From contig NZ_CP094669.1 of the NCBI RefSeq assembly GCF_022827545.1, positions 1 to 64,000 of the forward strand: DNA of 64,000 nt, given 5' to 3'. The first letter of the stretch is position 1. The number at the start of each line of letters is the position of its first letter. The translations under genes were made by a program, and so were the position numbers. The notes under the pieces were generated by a model that saw only the letters and a list, made by a program, of their open reading frames with translations, made no database searches and was not told where the DNA came from. This document shows, one piece after another, positions 42,565 to 52,402 of the stretch. Origin of the DNA: Hymenobacter tibetensis (lineage in GTDB: Bacteria; Bacteroidota; Bacteroidia; Cytophagales; Hymenobacteraceae).

Positions 42565-45111
42565 TTACAGCCGGAACTGGAAACTAAATTTCACACCGAA
42601 ATTCCTGGCAGCAGGCGAGTTGCGGTACGTGAGGCGGTGTAGAAAATCTACGCGAACCACCCGGAATATGTTTTCGACGCCGTACCCCACCTCGGCGTAG
42701 GGCAGCCGGCCCAGCGGTTGAAAACGAGGCAATGGCTCCCCACTTTCTGGGTCTAATTCCGGGATAATAGCATTGTTGGCTTGGTCTACGCTACCGTAGA
42801 GCACGTTGCCGGTTGCCACCAACCGCCAGTTTAGTTTTTTCAGGGCCGGTACCGAATTCAGCAGAAAACCTTCAAAATGGTGGTCGAAGCGTAGCCCAAT
42901 GTACCGGTCGCTTACGAATTCGAAGTAGCGCATCAGGTTGTAGGCACCACCATTGTAGAAGGGCGACTGGTTGCCAAGATGCGCTTTGAGCACCGGGTAC
43001 GGCACCGTGCTTGGGATGTAGCCAGCATCAAGCGTGTAGTCGGTGCGGCCGAGTTGGCCGAGGCGTACGCTTTGGGTTATCAGCAGGTTGAGTTTGTGGT
43101 ACTGGAAGTCGCCGCCCAAAAACTTGTTGAGCCCCAGGGTGTAACGGACCGTGAACACCGGCAGCTTTTTAAGGCCGATGGCCGAGCGGTAGTTCTGGGT
43201 CTGGCTCTGCACCAGCACCTCATCGGGGGCGTAGCGGGACTCCAGCACCACCTCCGAAACCCCGAAATTATCGTTGGTAGGGGCGCCCAGTTGGGGTTCG
43301 TTGGTGTAATAGGCGAACTGATAAAGGGGGCGAAACTGCTGCTGGCGGAGCGTAACCTTCTGGGTGAAGCCGCGGAACAAATCTGTTTGAAACGACACCG
43401 AGGTGAGGTCGCGCAGCAGGGGCCGGCCGTTGTTGATGTTGCCAACACTGGCAGCAGCTTCAAACAGAGGATTCTCCAGCGCATAGTCGTTGTCGAGCAG
43501 TGCCACTTGGTCGATGTCGTGGCGGTGCTCGAAGCCAATGGTGGTCCAGGTGCGCCGGTCGAGGATGTGGTTGGTTCGTAGGCCGTACTTGAAGCGCCCA
43601 TCACGCAGGCCATACGCCAAGTACACGCGGGCCATCCAGTTACGGCTGATATCAGGCGTGGTGCGAAAACCGATGCGGGGGCGTAAGCCTTCGATGTTGT
43701 TGTAGCCAAGCGTAGCCAGCACCGGCCCTACATCAATTTTGCCCACCCGGTAGTAGCCACTAACCACCACGGTTGCTACTTCCAAAAACGAGCGAACAGC
43801 TGGCAGCTGGCGTACGGTGTCGAGCACAGTGAGAGTGGTTTGCTCTTGCACCGACAGCGAATCCGGCCGATTCTTGGCGAAGAAATCGGGGTCGCCTTTG
43901 AAAGCATCCGCAGACGTTTCCATCGGCAAATCGTAGAATTCCAGCGGGTGGTACTTGCCCGCTTCAAAGTTGGAATTGACAGTAGTGAAGCGCGCCACCA
44001 CGCCCGTGCTCTTGCCCGTAGGCCGTACGCTCACCATCACGCGGGTGCGCAGCGGGAGCCACGGCCCGGCACTGGATGGCGTCAGTTCCTGCCACACCGT
44101 AATCTTGTCCACGAAGTTGAGGTTTGCATCGGGGCTAACCCGCAAATCGAGCCGACGCAGCGCGTAGGAATCCTTGGTAATCCAGATGGTGCCTGTGAAT
44201 GCCAAGTCCTGCGAGCGGCGGGGCGTCACGGCCAGTTGATAGCAGAAGTCTTTTCCGATGTATACCGAATCTTGCAGCTCGTACTCGTAGGTGAACTTCC
44301 AGCCGTCGGCAATGGGCGAAATAAAGTCTTTGCCCAATAGTTGCTGCCAGTTAGGATAAAAGTCCCAGTCCTGAAACGAGGACCCCATGATCTGGGACAC
44401 TACCGACCCCTCGCGCGGGGCCATGCCGTGCATCTGGTTGCGCTTGATTTCCTCGCGCCGCCGCAGGGGCCGCTGGTGGGCGTAGTAGCGCGACAACATC
44501 TCAGAGGCAAAAATGGGCACCACTGGCTTGCCATCGGCGCCGCGCTCCAACCCCAAGCTGTCGGCTACGGCTATCATGTCGCGTAGCACCTTGCGCCCAC
44601 TTACTTGCTTGGGCAAGTTGTTGATGCTGATTTCCGTGCGATTGTAGCTGTCGAACTCAAAGGCATCGAGGCGCTGCTTGTCGTTCTGAGGCTTGCGCTC
44701 TTGCACCCGGCGCATGATAGCATAGGCCGGATTTTCGGTGGGCCGCACCACCACTTCGCCCAATGACACCGCCCCGGCTCCCAGTGCAAAGTTGATGGTT
44801 TGGGGCCCAGCCTGGCGGCTTACTGCTTTCTTGACAGGAGCGAAGCCCATAGCTGATGCCACGACCGTATCGGTGGGGGCGGTACTCAACTGGTAGCGTC
44901 CGTCGGCGTCGGCGGTGGTACCGGCGGTGGTGCCGGGTACAAAAATGGAAGCAAACGGTACCGGCTTTTGCGTAGCGGCCTCCGTGACTTGACCACGAAG
45001 TAACAGCTGTGCTTCGCTGCGCCCAGCCCCGGCTAGAGCCACTAACAGAAGCAGTAAATACCTGAATCGAAATAGCAAAGGATCAAGAAAAGATAAGGGC
45101 GTAGAAATCAA
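42565..45111 (-). CDS. DUF5686 outer-membrane protein with carboxypeptidase-like N-terminal domain
   Basis: A protein of about 848 residues if read from the TTG at 45111. Its signal peptide is FRYLLLLLVALAGAGRSEAQ. The frame is open to 45246 without an ATG. The first mature domain is a CarboxypepD_reg-like domain (RGQVTEAATQKPVPFASIFV, VVASAMGFAPVKK), as in TonB-dependent receptors. Then comes the DUF5686 region (NPAYAIMRRVQERKPQNDKQRLDAFEFDSYNRTEI) and a large C-terminal beta barrel ending in FRL. No TonB box or plug is apparent. It is thought to be an outer-membrane protein; the function is unknown. The start codon remains uncertain. Confidence 0.8.
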   Translation of the reverse strand: MISTPLSFLDPLLFRFRYLLLLLVALAGAGRSEAQLLLRGQVTEAATQKPVPFASIFVPGTTAGTTADADGRYQLSTAPTDTVVASAMGFAPVKKAVSRQAGPQTINFALGAGAVSLGEVVVRPTENPAYAIMRRVQERKPQNDKQRLDAFEFDSYNRTEISINNLPKQVSGRKVLRDMIAVADSLGLERGADGKPVVPIFASEMLSRYYAHQRPLRRREEIKRNQMHGMAPREGSVVSQIMGSSFQDWDFYPNWQQLLGKDFISPIADGWKFTYEYELQDSVYIGKDFCYQLAVTPRRSQDLAFTGTIWITKDSYALRRLDLRVSPDANLNFVDKITVWQELTPSSAGPWLPLRTRVMVSVRPTGKSTGVVARFTTVNSNFEAGKYHPLEFYDLPMETSADAFKGDPDFFAKNRPDSLSVQEQTTLTVLDTVRQLPAVRSFLEVATVVVSGYYRVGKIDVGPVLATLGYNNIEGLRPRIGFRTTPDISRNWMARVYLAYGLRDGRFKYGLRTNHILDRRTWTTIGFEHRHDIDQVALLDNDYALENPLFEAAASVGNINNGRPLLRDLTSVSFQTDLFRGFTQKVTLRQQQFRPLYQFAYYTNEPQLGAPTNDNFGVSEVVLESRYAPDEVLVQSQTQNYRSAIGLKKLPVFTVRYTLGLNKFLGGDFQYHKLNLLITQSVRLGQLGRTDYTLDAGYIPSTVPYPVLKAHLGNQSPFYNGGAYNLMRYFEFVSDRYIGLRFDHHFEGFLLNSVPALKKLNWRLVATGNVLYGSVDQANNAIIPELDPESGEPLPRFQPLGRLPYAEVGYGVENIFRVVRVDFLHRLTYRNSPAARNFGVKFSFQFRL

Positions 45112-45303
45112 TAAGAAGGATGCCGGAAGCTCGTAAGATACAGAATACGCATGGGTTATAGTGTGAGGTTCCGCGGGTAGCAATAATTTAAACGAAAAGG
45201 ACAGAAGCCTTAACCGAGCATTTATTTGGGAGCTTACGCAAAACAAAACCTACACGGCAGCGCAAGAATGGTGGTTTCACTGGGTGGGTGCTAGAGCGGT
45301 AGG

Positions 45304-47049
45304 CTACTGCACCACCACTTCCACTCGCCGGTTGCGAGGTCGTTGTTGCGGGTCGCGGTTGTCGGCCACGGGCCGGGTGCCGCCGTAGCCGTGGGCCACC
45401 AGCCGCGCGGAGTCGATGCCTTGCTGTATTAAGTATTGGCGCACTACGCGGGCTCGTTGCTCGGAAAGGCGCAGGTTGAGGGCGGCATCTCCTACGTTGT
45501 CGGTGTGGCCTGCTACTTCCAAGCGCATGGTGGGTTGCTGGCGTAACATGCCCGCCAAGGCATTCAGGGTGGGGCGTGAGGTAGGTAGCAGCACCGCAGT
45601 GCTTTGGGTGAAGTATAAGTTAGGCAATGTTACAGCAGCTCCGCGGCTCAGCGCCCTAAGGTCAGGCAGAGTATCCGTAGCAACGGGGCGCACCGCAAGG
45701 CGTGGCCGCTGAACCGGCGCCACGGCCCGCGCCACGGCTGGCCGCCGGGGCACTACTGGTGCAGGAGCAACTTTCGGCGAGCGGGGCTGGCGTGCTGCCG
45801 CTACTGGAGGCGTAGCAACAGGAACGGGTGGAGCTGACGGCGGAATATCGGGGTACAGATAGCGTTGGGGCACCACTACAGGGTCGCGGTTTGTGGCGCT
45901 GGGGCGGGTCCAGGCAAACACAGCCCGCGAAGCCCCTTCCACTTGGCGATACACCAAACTGACACGATACCACCGGCCGGCCGTCAGCCGCTGGGCAAAA
46001 TCGAGGGGTACCGGCGTTGCGTTGAAAATCTCTTTATTGAAATGCGTCATGCTCAACACATTGTCGCTGGCAAACGTGACGTCGTGGGCATCGTCGAATT
46101 CTGTATGGAAAACATACACGCCGGATTCTGGCGCCAGCAGGTAGCCCGTCCAGCGTACACTGAAGCCTTGGGCGGGTACCCCCGGCACGGGAGGCCGGTT
46201 TCGCCAAGACACTTCCACCACAGGCTCGATTCTGGTCACTACGCCGGCTCCTCTATCAGCGCCCGCGAAGTACGTGGCCCGCAGCCCCACGCCCGCCGTA
46301 GCAGCGGCTACCGTAGAGGCCGCAACGGCTTCCGCTACGTTGGTAGGCGGCTTGAGGCGCATCGGGGTTGGCTTGGGAGGCCGTGTGCCCGGTACTATAC
46401 CAATCACGCCGACTGATTTACTTGAAACGAGTGCTACGGACGACTTGGCGGCCACTAGCGGCTTGGCTGACGCTGGTAAGGAGGTGTAGAGGTAGCGGCG
46501 CGGAATAGCGTCCAACTCGTTTTGAGCTAGTGCTGGTGGCGAGGTAGTATTTTGGGGTGGTAGCTGCCACGCTAGCATTGCCCGGGTAGACCACCTCACT
46601 TGGTAATAGTCTACCCGCAGCGAATAGTAGCGGCCCGCCGTGAGTTTTCTCTGCACCGTGTACCGCGTCGCCTGCTGGTCGGTCCAGGAGTCCAGCACGT
46701 TGCGGCCGCCAAGCCACACGCGCATGCCATCATCGGTAGCCATGTGAAACGTGTAAACGCCCGTCACGGGGGCGTAGACATAGCCAGTCCAGCGCACTGA
46801 AAAAAACTCGCCCGGCACTCCCGGCCCCGGCGATACAAAACGGTTGCCATCCGGCCCGAGCGTCCAGTCAAAGTTGATGGCAGGATCGGTGCGGGTAAGC
46901 ACCAGCTTCTCGAAGTTCTTGCCTTCGTAATACTGCCCGCGCAGGCCATTGCCCAGGAGGGGCGGTGTCTGCTGAGCCCAGAGCGGGCCAACCAGTAGCA
47001 GCAAGCAGCTTAGTATACAGGCTTCTCGGAGAAAGGTGGGCAGTGGCAT
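45304..47049 (-). CDS. PA14-PA14-OmpA fusion protein
   Basis: A 581-residue exported protein from the ATG at 47049; the signal peptide ends near LWAQQ. Two PA14-type domains follow: about 33-165 (GLRGQYYEGKNFEKL, SVRWTGYVYAPVTGVYTFHMATDDG) and about 255-390 (GLRATYFAGADRGAG, SVRWTGYLLAPESGVYVFHTEFDD). A Pro/Ala/Val-rich linker of about 60 residues comes next. The C-terminal OmpA domain at about 465-581 carries YFTQSTAVLLP, AGHTDNVGDAALNLRLSEQRA and VAHGYGGTRPVADN, which bind peptidoglycan. PA14 domains bind sugars, so this looks like a glycan-binding protein held on the cell wall. Confidence 0.88.
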   Translation of the reverse strand: MPLPTFLREACILSCLLLLVGPLWAQQTPPLLGNGLRGQYYEGKNFEKLVLTRTDPAINFDWTLGPDGNRFVSPGPGVPGEFFSVRWTGYVYAPVTGVYTFHMATDDGMRVWLGGRNVLDSWTDQQATRYTVQRKLTAGRYYSLRVDYYQVRWSTRAMLAWQLPPQNTTSPPALAQNELDAIPRRYLYTSLPASAKPLVAAKSSVALVSSKSVGVIGIVPGTRPPKPTPMRLKPPTNVAEAVAASTVAAATAGVGLRATYFAGADRGAGVVTRIEPVVEVSWRNRPPVPGVPAQGFSVRWTGYLLAPESGVYVFHTEFDDAHDVTFASDNVLSMTHFNKEIFNATPVPLDFAQRLTAGRWYRVSLVYRQVEGASRAVFAWTRPSATNRDPVVVPQRYLYPDIPPSAPPVPVATPPVAAARQPRSPKVAPAPVVPRRPAVARAVAPVQRPRLAVRPVATDTLPDLRALSRGAAVTLPNLYFTQSTAVLLPTSRPTLNALAGMLRQQPTMRLEVAGHTDNVGDAALNLRLSEQRARVVRQYLIQQGIDSARLVAHGYGGTRPVADNRDPQQRPRNRRVEVVVQ

Positions 47050-47260
47050 AGCACTAGTCTGAATAGCTTGGTTAGGGCTAGGTTGGGACGACGCGAAGAC
47101 AAGGTGCCGAAAAAACGCTTGCCCAGAAATGATATTCAACGAGTTACGTGGCTGAAATCAACCAACGAGCAAGCTCAGTCTACAGCTAGCAGGGGAACCA
47201 GCCGTTTCCTTACTGTAAAACAGCAAATAAAGGCCGAATGCGCGGCCCGAAGGAGGTAAG

Positions 47261-47291
47261 TTGAAATTCCTACTTTCCTGCTGTATCTTCG
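47261..47291 (+). promoter_or_regulatory. promoter with -33 TTG and -7 TATCTTCG for metH
   Basis: TTG at 47261-47263 and TATCTTCG at 47284-47291 (followed by C) are 20 bases apart. The SAM riboswitch begins 8 bases later, so it would lie at the very 5' end of the mRNA. Confidence 0.6.
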
Positions 47292-47298
47292 CGGTGTT

Positions 47299-47410
47299 AC
47301 TTATCCAGAAAGACCGAGGGATTGGGCCCTACGACGTCTTGGCAACCTGAGTAAAACAAGGTGCCAACTCCCATTTCGTCTTGTTTTTAATTCGACGGAA
47401 GAAGATAAGT
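47299..47410 (+). promoter_or_regulatory. SAM-I (S-box) riboswitch
   Basis: The aptamer is closed by a P1 helix, ACTTATC (47299-47305) with GATAAGT (47404-47410). Between them are the S-box signatures: GAGGGATTGGGCCCTACGA, GGCAACC and GGTGCCAACTCCC. It senses S-adenosylmethionine and represses methionine synthesis genes. No T-run terminator follows. A TTTCTC at 47431-47436 can pair with GAGAAA at 47473-47478, just before the metH start, so control may be at translation. It is the only riboswitch I see in the window. Confidence 0.93.
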
Positions 47411-47470
47411 ACGGAACCTGCGCCCGCAGATTTCTCTTTCTGGATGAGCTAGTTCAACACTGCATTCCGA

Positions 47471-47475
47471 AGGAG
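47471..47475 (+). promoter_or_regulatory. Shine-Dalgarno-like AGGAG of metH
   Basis: AGGAG at 47471-47475 sits 5 bases before the metH ATG at 47481. Such sites are rare in this window, and this one can be masked by pairing with 47431-47436. Confidence 0.6.
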
Positions 47476-47480
47476 AAACT

Positions 47481-50400
47481 ATGAAAACGCACTGTCCCGA
47501 CTCCCCCCTTTACGACATCCTGCAACAGCGCATTCTTGTGCTCGACGGAGCCATGGGCACCATGATTCAGCGGCATCCGCTGGAGGAGGTTGACTTTCGG
47601 GGCACTCGTTTCGCTGACCATCCCAAGCCACTGCGGGGCAACAACGACTTGCTCAGCCTGACCCGGCCCGATATCATTAAAGGCATCCACGCCGAGTATT
47701 TTGCGGCCGGGGCCGATATGGTGGAAACCAACACGTTCAGCGGCACCACCATTGCGCAGGCCGACTATGCGCTGGAGCATATTGTGTACGAGCTGAATTA
47801 CGAATCAGCGCGCTTAGCCAAAGAAGCCGCCGACGAGTTTACGGCGCAGAACCCAGCTAAGCCCCGCTTCGTGGCCGGCGCTATTGGGCCCACCAACCGT
47901 ACCGCTTCCCTTTCGCCGGACGTGAACCGCCCTGGCTTCCGCGCCGTGACCTTCGACGAGTTGGCTACCGCCTACCACGAGCAGGTGCGCGGCCTCATTG
48001 ACGGCGGCTCCGACGCGTTGCTCATCGAAACCATCTTCGACACGCTCAACGCCAAGGCGGCTCTCTACGCGGTGCAGAAGTTCTTCGATGAAGGCGGCCG
48101 CGTGGTGCCCGTCATGATTTCGGGCACCATCACTGATGCTTCCGGCCGCACGCTGTCGGGGCAGACGGTAGAGGCGTTCTGGAACTCTATCCGCCACTTG
48201 CCGCTGCTAAGCGTGGGCCTGAACTGCGCCCTCGGCGCCGACCAGCTCAAGGTGTACGTGAAGGAATTGAGCCGCATTGCCGACGTGCACATTTCGGCTT
48301 ACCCGAACGCCGGCCTCCCGAACGCCTTTGGTGGCTACGACGAGTCGGCGCAGGAGTTTGCGGGGGTGGTGGAAAGCTACCTCTCCGACCGGCTCGTGAC
48401 GGTGGTAGGCGGCTGCTGCGGCACTACGCCCCAGCACATTGCCGAGCTGGCAAAGCTGGCTGATAAGTACGAGCCGCGCCCCTTGCCGGAAGTGGTGCCC
48501 GCCACGCGCCTGAGCGGCTTGGAGCCGTTCGGCATCACCCAAGAAAGCCTGTTCGTGAACGTAGGCGAGCGGTGCAACGTGACGGGTAGCCGCGCGTTTG
48601 CCCGCCTTATCCGGACGGGGGCCTACGAGCAAGCCTTGCAAGTGGCCCGCGACCAAGTGGAAGGCGGCGCCCAAATCATCGACGTGAACATGGACGAGGG
48701 CATGCTGGACTCCGAGCAGGCCATGACCACGTTCCTGAACCTGATTGCCTCCGAGCCCGACATTTCGCGGGTGCCGGTGATGATAGATTCCTCGAAGTGG
48801 AGCGTGTTGGAAGCCGGCCTGAAGTGCGTGCAGGGCAAGAGCATTGTAAACTCTATTTCGCTGAAGGAAGGCGAGGAAGTGTTCAAGGAGCGCGCCCGCA
48901 CGGTCCGCCAGTACGGCGCGGCCATGGTGGTAATGGCGTTCGATGAAAACGGCCAGGCCGACTCGTATGAGAAGCGCATCGAAATCTGTAAGCGCAGCTA
49001 CGACATCCTAGTAAATGAGGTCGGCTTCCCGGCCGAGGACATCATCTTCGACCCCAACATTCTGACGGTGGGCACTGGTATGGAGGAACACCGCAACTAC
49101 GCGCTGGACTTCATCGAGGCCGTTCGTTGGATCAAGCAGAACCTGCCCGGCGCCCTCACCAGCGGCGGCGTCAGCAACATCAGCTTCTCGTACCGCGGCA
49201 ACGACGTCGTGCGCGAAGCCATGCACTCCGCCTTCCTCTACCACGCCATCCGGGCCGGCCTCGACATGGGCATTGTAAACCCGAGTCAGCTGGCCGTGTA
49301 CGATGAAGTGCCGAAGGATCTGCTGGAGTTGTGCGAGGATGTGCTGCTCAACCGCCGCCCCGATGCCACGGAGCGCCTCGTGGACTTTGCCGAAACGGTG
49401 AAGCAGAAAGACAAAGTGGAAGTGGTAGCCGATGCCTGGCGCAGCCTGCCTGTGCAGGAACGCCTACAGCACGCCCTAGTGCGCGGCATCACCGAGTTCA
49501 TCGACCAAGATACCGAAGAGGTACGCCAGCAAGTAGGCCGGCCACTCGAGGTAATTGAAGGGCCGCTGATGTCGGGTATGAACGTGGTAGGTGACCTGTT
49601 TGGCGCCGGCAAAATGTTCTTGCCACAGGTGGTGAAATCGGCGCGGGTGATGAAAAAAGCCGTGGCGTATCTGGAGCCCTACCTGCTAGCCGACAAGCAA
49701 GGCTCGGAGCGCCAAACGGCCGGTAAGATCCTGCTAGCCACCGTGAAAGGCGACGTGCACGACATCGGGAAGAACATTGTAGGCGTAGTACTGGCCTGCA
49801 ACAACTTCGATATTGTGGACTTGGGCGTGATGGTGCCGTTGGAGCGGATTCTGGATGAAGCCGTGAAGCAGGAAGTGGACGTTATCGGGCTCAGCGGCCT
49901 GATTACGCCTAGCCTCGACGAAATGGTGTACGTGGCGCAGGAAATGGAGCGACGCGGCTTGAAAACGCCGCTGCTCATTGGCGGCGCCACTACGTCGCGC
50001 TTGCACGCAGCCGTGAAGATTGCGCCAAGCTATTCCGGCCCCATTGTGCACGTCAACGACGCCTCGCGGAGTGTGGGTGTGGCAGCTGGCTTGCTGGGTT
50101 CAGGCCAAGACGAATATGCCCGCACCGTGCGCGAGGAATACCGCCAGCTGCGGGAAGACTACGCCGGCCGCCAGCGCGACAAAAACTACCTCACCATTGA
50201 AGCCGCGCGTGAGAATGGCTTCAAGGCGGATTGGGAAACCACCCCAATTGTCAAGCCGACGTTCTTAGGCACGAAAGCTCTGGAAGATTATGACTTAGCC
50301 GAGCTGGCGACCTATATCGACTGGACGCCGTTCTTCCAGACGTGGGAACTGAAAGGCCGCTACCCTCGCATCCTCACCGACGAGAACGTAGGCGAGGCCG

Positions 50401-51194
50401 CCACGCAGCTCTTCAACGATGCCCAAGCGATGCTCAAGCGCATTATCGACGAAAAGCAGCTCACGGCCCGCGCCGTTATCGGCTTCTGGCCCGCCAACAC
50501 CGTGGACTACGACACGGTGCAGGTGTTCAAAGACGACAGCCGCACCGAAGTAGCCACCGAGTTTTTCACGCTGCGCCAGCAAAGTGAAAAAGCCGCCGGT
50601 GTGCCCAACCTCGCTTTCTCCGACTTTGTGGCGCCAGTGGAAACGGGCCGTCAGGACTACATCGGGGGCTTTGCCGTAACGGCGGGCATCGGTATCGAAA
50701 AGCACCTGGAGAAATTTGAGGCCGAGCACGACGACTACTCCAGCATCATGATGAAAGCCCTGGCCGACCGGTTGGCCGAGGCTTTTGCTGAGCGCCTGCA
50801 CCAGCGGGTACGGGAAGAGTTCTGGGGCTACGACCCCGCCGAAAACCTGTCCAACGAAGACCTGATTCAAGAGAAGTATAAAGGAGTGCGGCCTGCGCCC
50901 GGCTACCCCGGCTGCCCCGACCATACCGAAAAAGTTACGCTCTTCAACCTGCTTGATGCTGAGAACCAGACGGGTATTCGCCTCACCGAAAACCTGGCTA
51001 TGTACCCGGCTTCCTCGGTGAGTGGCCTCTACTACGCGCATCCTGATTCCCGTTACTTCGGCCTGGGCCGGATAGGCGCCGACCAAGTGGCCGACATTGC
51101 GCAGCGCAAAAACATGCCGCTGCCGGAGCTGGAACGCTGGTTGATGCCCAACCTGAACTACGAGCCAACCGCGGTGCCCGTCACGGCGCTTTAG
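47481..51194 (+). CDS. metH: cobalamin-dependent methionine synthase
   Basis: Transfers a methyl group from methyltetrahydrofolate to homocysteine by way of methylcobalamin. The 1237-residue protein has all four modules. The homocysteine domain (1 to about 330) has GLNCALG and [10 protein letters not shown] with the zinc Cys residues. The pterin domain (about 345-620) has [12 protein letters not shown] and [11 protein letters not shown]. The B12 domain has [14 protein letters not shown] with His760 as the cobalt ligand. The activation domain (about 920-1237) has [15 protein letters not shown]. It is under the SAM riboswitch and is followed by metF. The need for B12 uptake or synthesis is implied but not visible here. 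Confidence 0.97.
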   Translation: MKTHCPDSPLYDILQQRILVLDGAMGTMIQRHPLEEVDFRGTRFADHPKPLRGNNDLLSLTRPDIIKGIHAEYFAAGADMVETNTFSGTTIAQADYALEHIVYELNYESARLAKEAADEFTAQNPAKPRFVAGAIGPTNRTASLSPDVNRPGFRAVTFDELATAYHEQVRGLIDGGSDALLIETIFDTLNAKAALYAVQKFFDEGGRVVPVMISGTITDASGRTLSGQTVEAFWNSIRHLPLLSVGLNCALGADQLKVYVKELSRIADVHISAYPNAGLPNAFGGYDESAQEFAGVVESYLSDRLVTVVGGCCGTTPQHIAELAKLADKYEPRPLPEVVPATRLSGLEPFGITQESLFVNVGERCNVTGSRAFARLIRTGAYEQALQVARDQVEGGAQIIDVNMDEGMLDSEQAMTTFLNLIASEPDISRVPVMIDSSKWSVLEAGLKCVQGKSIVNSISLKEGEEVFKERARTVRQYGAAMVVMAFDENGQADSYEKRIEICKRSYDILVNEVGFPAEDIIFDPNILTVGTGMEEHRNYALDFIEAVRWIKQNLPGALTSGGVSNISFSYRGNDVVREAMHSAFLYHAIRAGLDMGIVNPSQLAVYDEVPKDLLELCEDVLLNRRPDATERLVDFAETVKQKDKVEVVADAWRSLPVQERLQHALVRGITEFIDQDTEEVRQQVGRPLEVIEGPLMSGMNVVGDLFGAGKMFLPQVVKSARVMKKAVAYLEPYLLADKQGSERQTAGKILLATVKGDVHDIGKNIVGVVLACNNFDIVDLGVMVPLERILDEAVKQEVDVIGLSGLITPSLDEMVYVAQEMERRGLKTPLLIGGATTSRLHAAVKIAPSYSGPIVHVNDASRSVGVAAGLLGSGQDEYARTVREEYRQLREDYAGRQRDKNYLTIEAARENGFKADWETTPIVKPTFLGTKALEDYDLAELATYIDWTPFFQTWELKGRYPRILTDENVGEAATQLFNDAQAMLKRIIDEKQLTARAVIGFWPANTVDYDTVQVFKDDSRTEVATEFFTLRQQSEKAAGVPNLAFSDFVAPVETGRQDYIGGFAVTAGIGIEKHLEKFEAEHDDYSSIMMKALADRLAEAFAERLHQRVREEFWGYDPAENLSNEDLIQEKYKGVRPAPGYPGCPDHTEKVTLFNLLDAENQTGIRLTENLAMYPASSVSGLYYAHPDSRYFGLGRIGADQVADIAQRKNMPLPELERWLMPNLNYEPTAVPVTAL

Positions 51195-51293
51195 TACGTA
51201 GTTCTCGCCTCGCGAAACAATATGTGTCGTTCGCCAGGTTTCTATTGTATCTACTCTTGCTCAACGATTCGCCAAGCCGAGCTTGGTGCTACT

Positions 51294-52250
51294 ATGAAAG
51301 TAACTGACCATATAACCCGTGCCAACGGCAAGACCCTGTTTTCCTTCGAGGTGCTGCCGCCAAAAAAGGGTGAAAATATCCAGAACCTGTTCAGCAACAT
51401 CGAGCCGCTGATGGAGTTCAAGCCGCCGTTCATTGACGTTACGTACCACCGCGAGGAATACGTGTACCGGCAGCACCCGAACGGCTTCTTAGAGAAGAAA
51501 ACAGTACGCAAGCGGCCCGGTACGGTAGGAATCTGCGCGGCCATCAAAAACCGCTTCGACGTGGATACGGTGCCGCACCTCATCTGCGGCGGCTTCTCGA
51601 AAGAGGAAACCGAAAACGCGCTTATCGACCTGCACTTCTTGGGCATCGACTCGGTGCTGGCGCTGCGCGGCGACCCTATCAAGTCGGAGGGCACCTTCAA
51701 GCCGCACGAAGATGGCCATGCTTACGCCAGCGACCTGATAGGCCAAGTAGCGGACCTCAACAAAGGCGAGTACCTAGACGAGAAGCAGGACGACACCTGG
51801 GCGACCAACTTCTGCATCGGTACGGCCGGCTACCCCGAAAAGCACTTTGAAGCGCCCAACTACGGCGCCGATATTCGCTACCTGCGCCACAAAGTGGACC
51901 GGGGCGCCGAGTACATCGTAACGCAGATGTTTTTCGACAACGAACAGTTTTTCAAGTTCGAGAAAAGCTGCCGCGAAGCCGGTATCAACGTGCCCATCAT
52001 TCCGGGGTTGAAGCCCCTGACCACCAAGAGCCAGCTCACCATGCTGCCCCGGACGTTCTTTCTGAACCTACCCGAGCCGTTGGTGGAGGCCATCGGCCAG
52101 TGCCGCGACAACGAAGCGGCCCGCCAAGTTGGGATTGAGTGGTGCATCAACCAGAGTAAGGAATTGATGGCCCACGGTGTGCCGAGCCTGCACTACTACA
52201 GCATGGGCAAATCGGAGAGCATCCGGCGCGTGGCCAAGGAGCTGTTCTAG
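51294..52250 (+). CDS. metF: methylenetetrahydrofolate reductase
   Basis: MetF makes methyltetrahydrofolate, the methyl donor used by MetH encoded just upstream (100 bases apart, same strand), so both should be under the SAM riboswitch. From the ATG at 51294 the protein is 318 residues. Motifs: FSFEVLPPKKGENIQN with the catalytic Glu, FIDVTYHREEY, PHLICGGFSKEETENALIDLHFLGIDSVLALRGDPIK for FAD binding, and TQMFFDNEQFFKF. The frame is open upstream to 51222, but this part is not conserved in kind. Confidence 0.96.
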   Translation: MKVTDHITRANGKTLFSFEVLPPKKGENIQNLFSNIEPLMEFKPPFIDVTYHREEYVYRQHPNGFLEKKTVRKRPGTVGICAAIKNRFDVDTVPHLICGGFSKEETENALIDLHFLGIDSVLALRGDPIKSEGTFKPHEDGHAYASDLIGQVADLNKGEYLDEKQDDTWATNFCIGTAGYPEKHFEAPNYGADIRYLRHKVDRGAEYIVTQMFFDNEQFFKFEKSCREAGINVPIIPGLKPLTTKSQLTMLPRTFFLNLPEPLVEAIGQCRDNEAARQVGIEWCINQSKELMAHGVPSLHYYSMGKSESIRRVAKELF

Positions 52251-52272
52251 CCCGGTCCAATAAATCAAGTAC

Positions 52273-52378
52273 AAGCGCCAGGTGGCGCAGCGCAAAGTTC
52301 CTCGGAGCAGTAGGTATTCGAAACGAATGGCTGCACTCTCGTACAAAGAGGAAGTTTGTGCTGCGCCACCTGGCGCTT
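52273..52378. repeat. 31-bp inverted repeat with two mismatches (large hairpin)
   Basis: The arms at 52273-52303 and 52348-52378 are reverse complements except at two positions; the outer 19 bases are perfect (AAGCGCCAGGTGGCGCAGC). The loop is 44 bases. It lies behind metF, and TTTC follows. It probably ends the metH-metF transcript, but it is far longer than a normal terminator. Confidence 0.85.
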
Positions 52379-52402
52379 TCGTCTTTCCTATAGCTGTTTA
52401 TT

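Noticed and set aside
50295..51086. A 263-codon minus-strand frame inside metH.
   Set aside because: It is antisense to the conserved activation domain of MetH and resembles no protein family.
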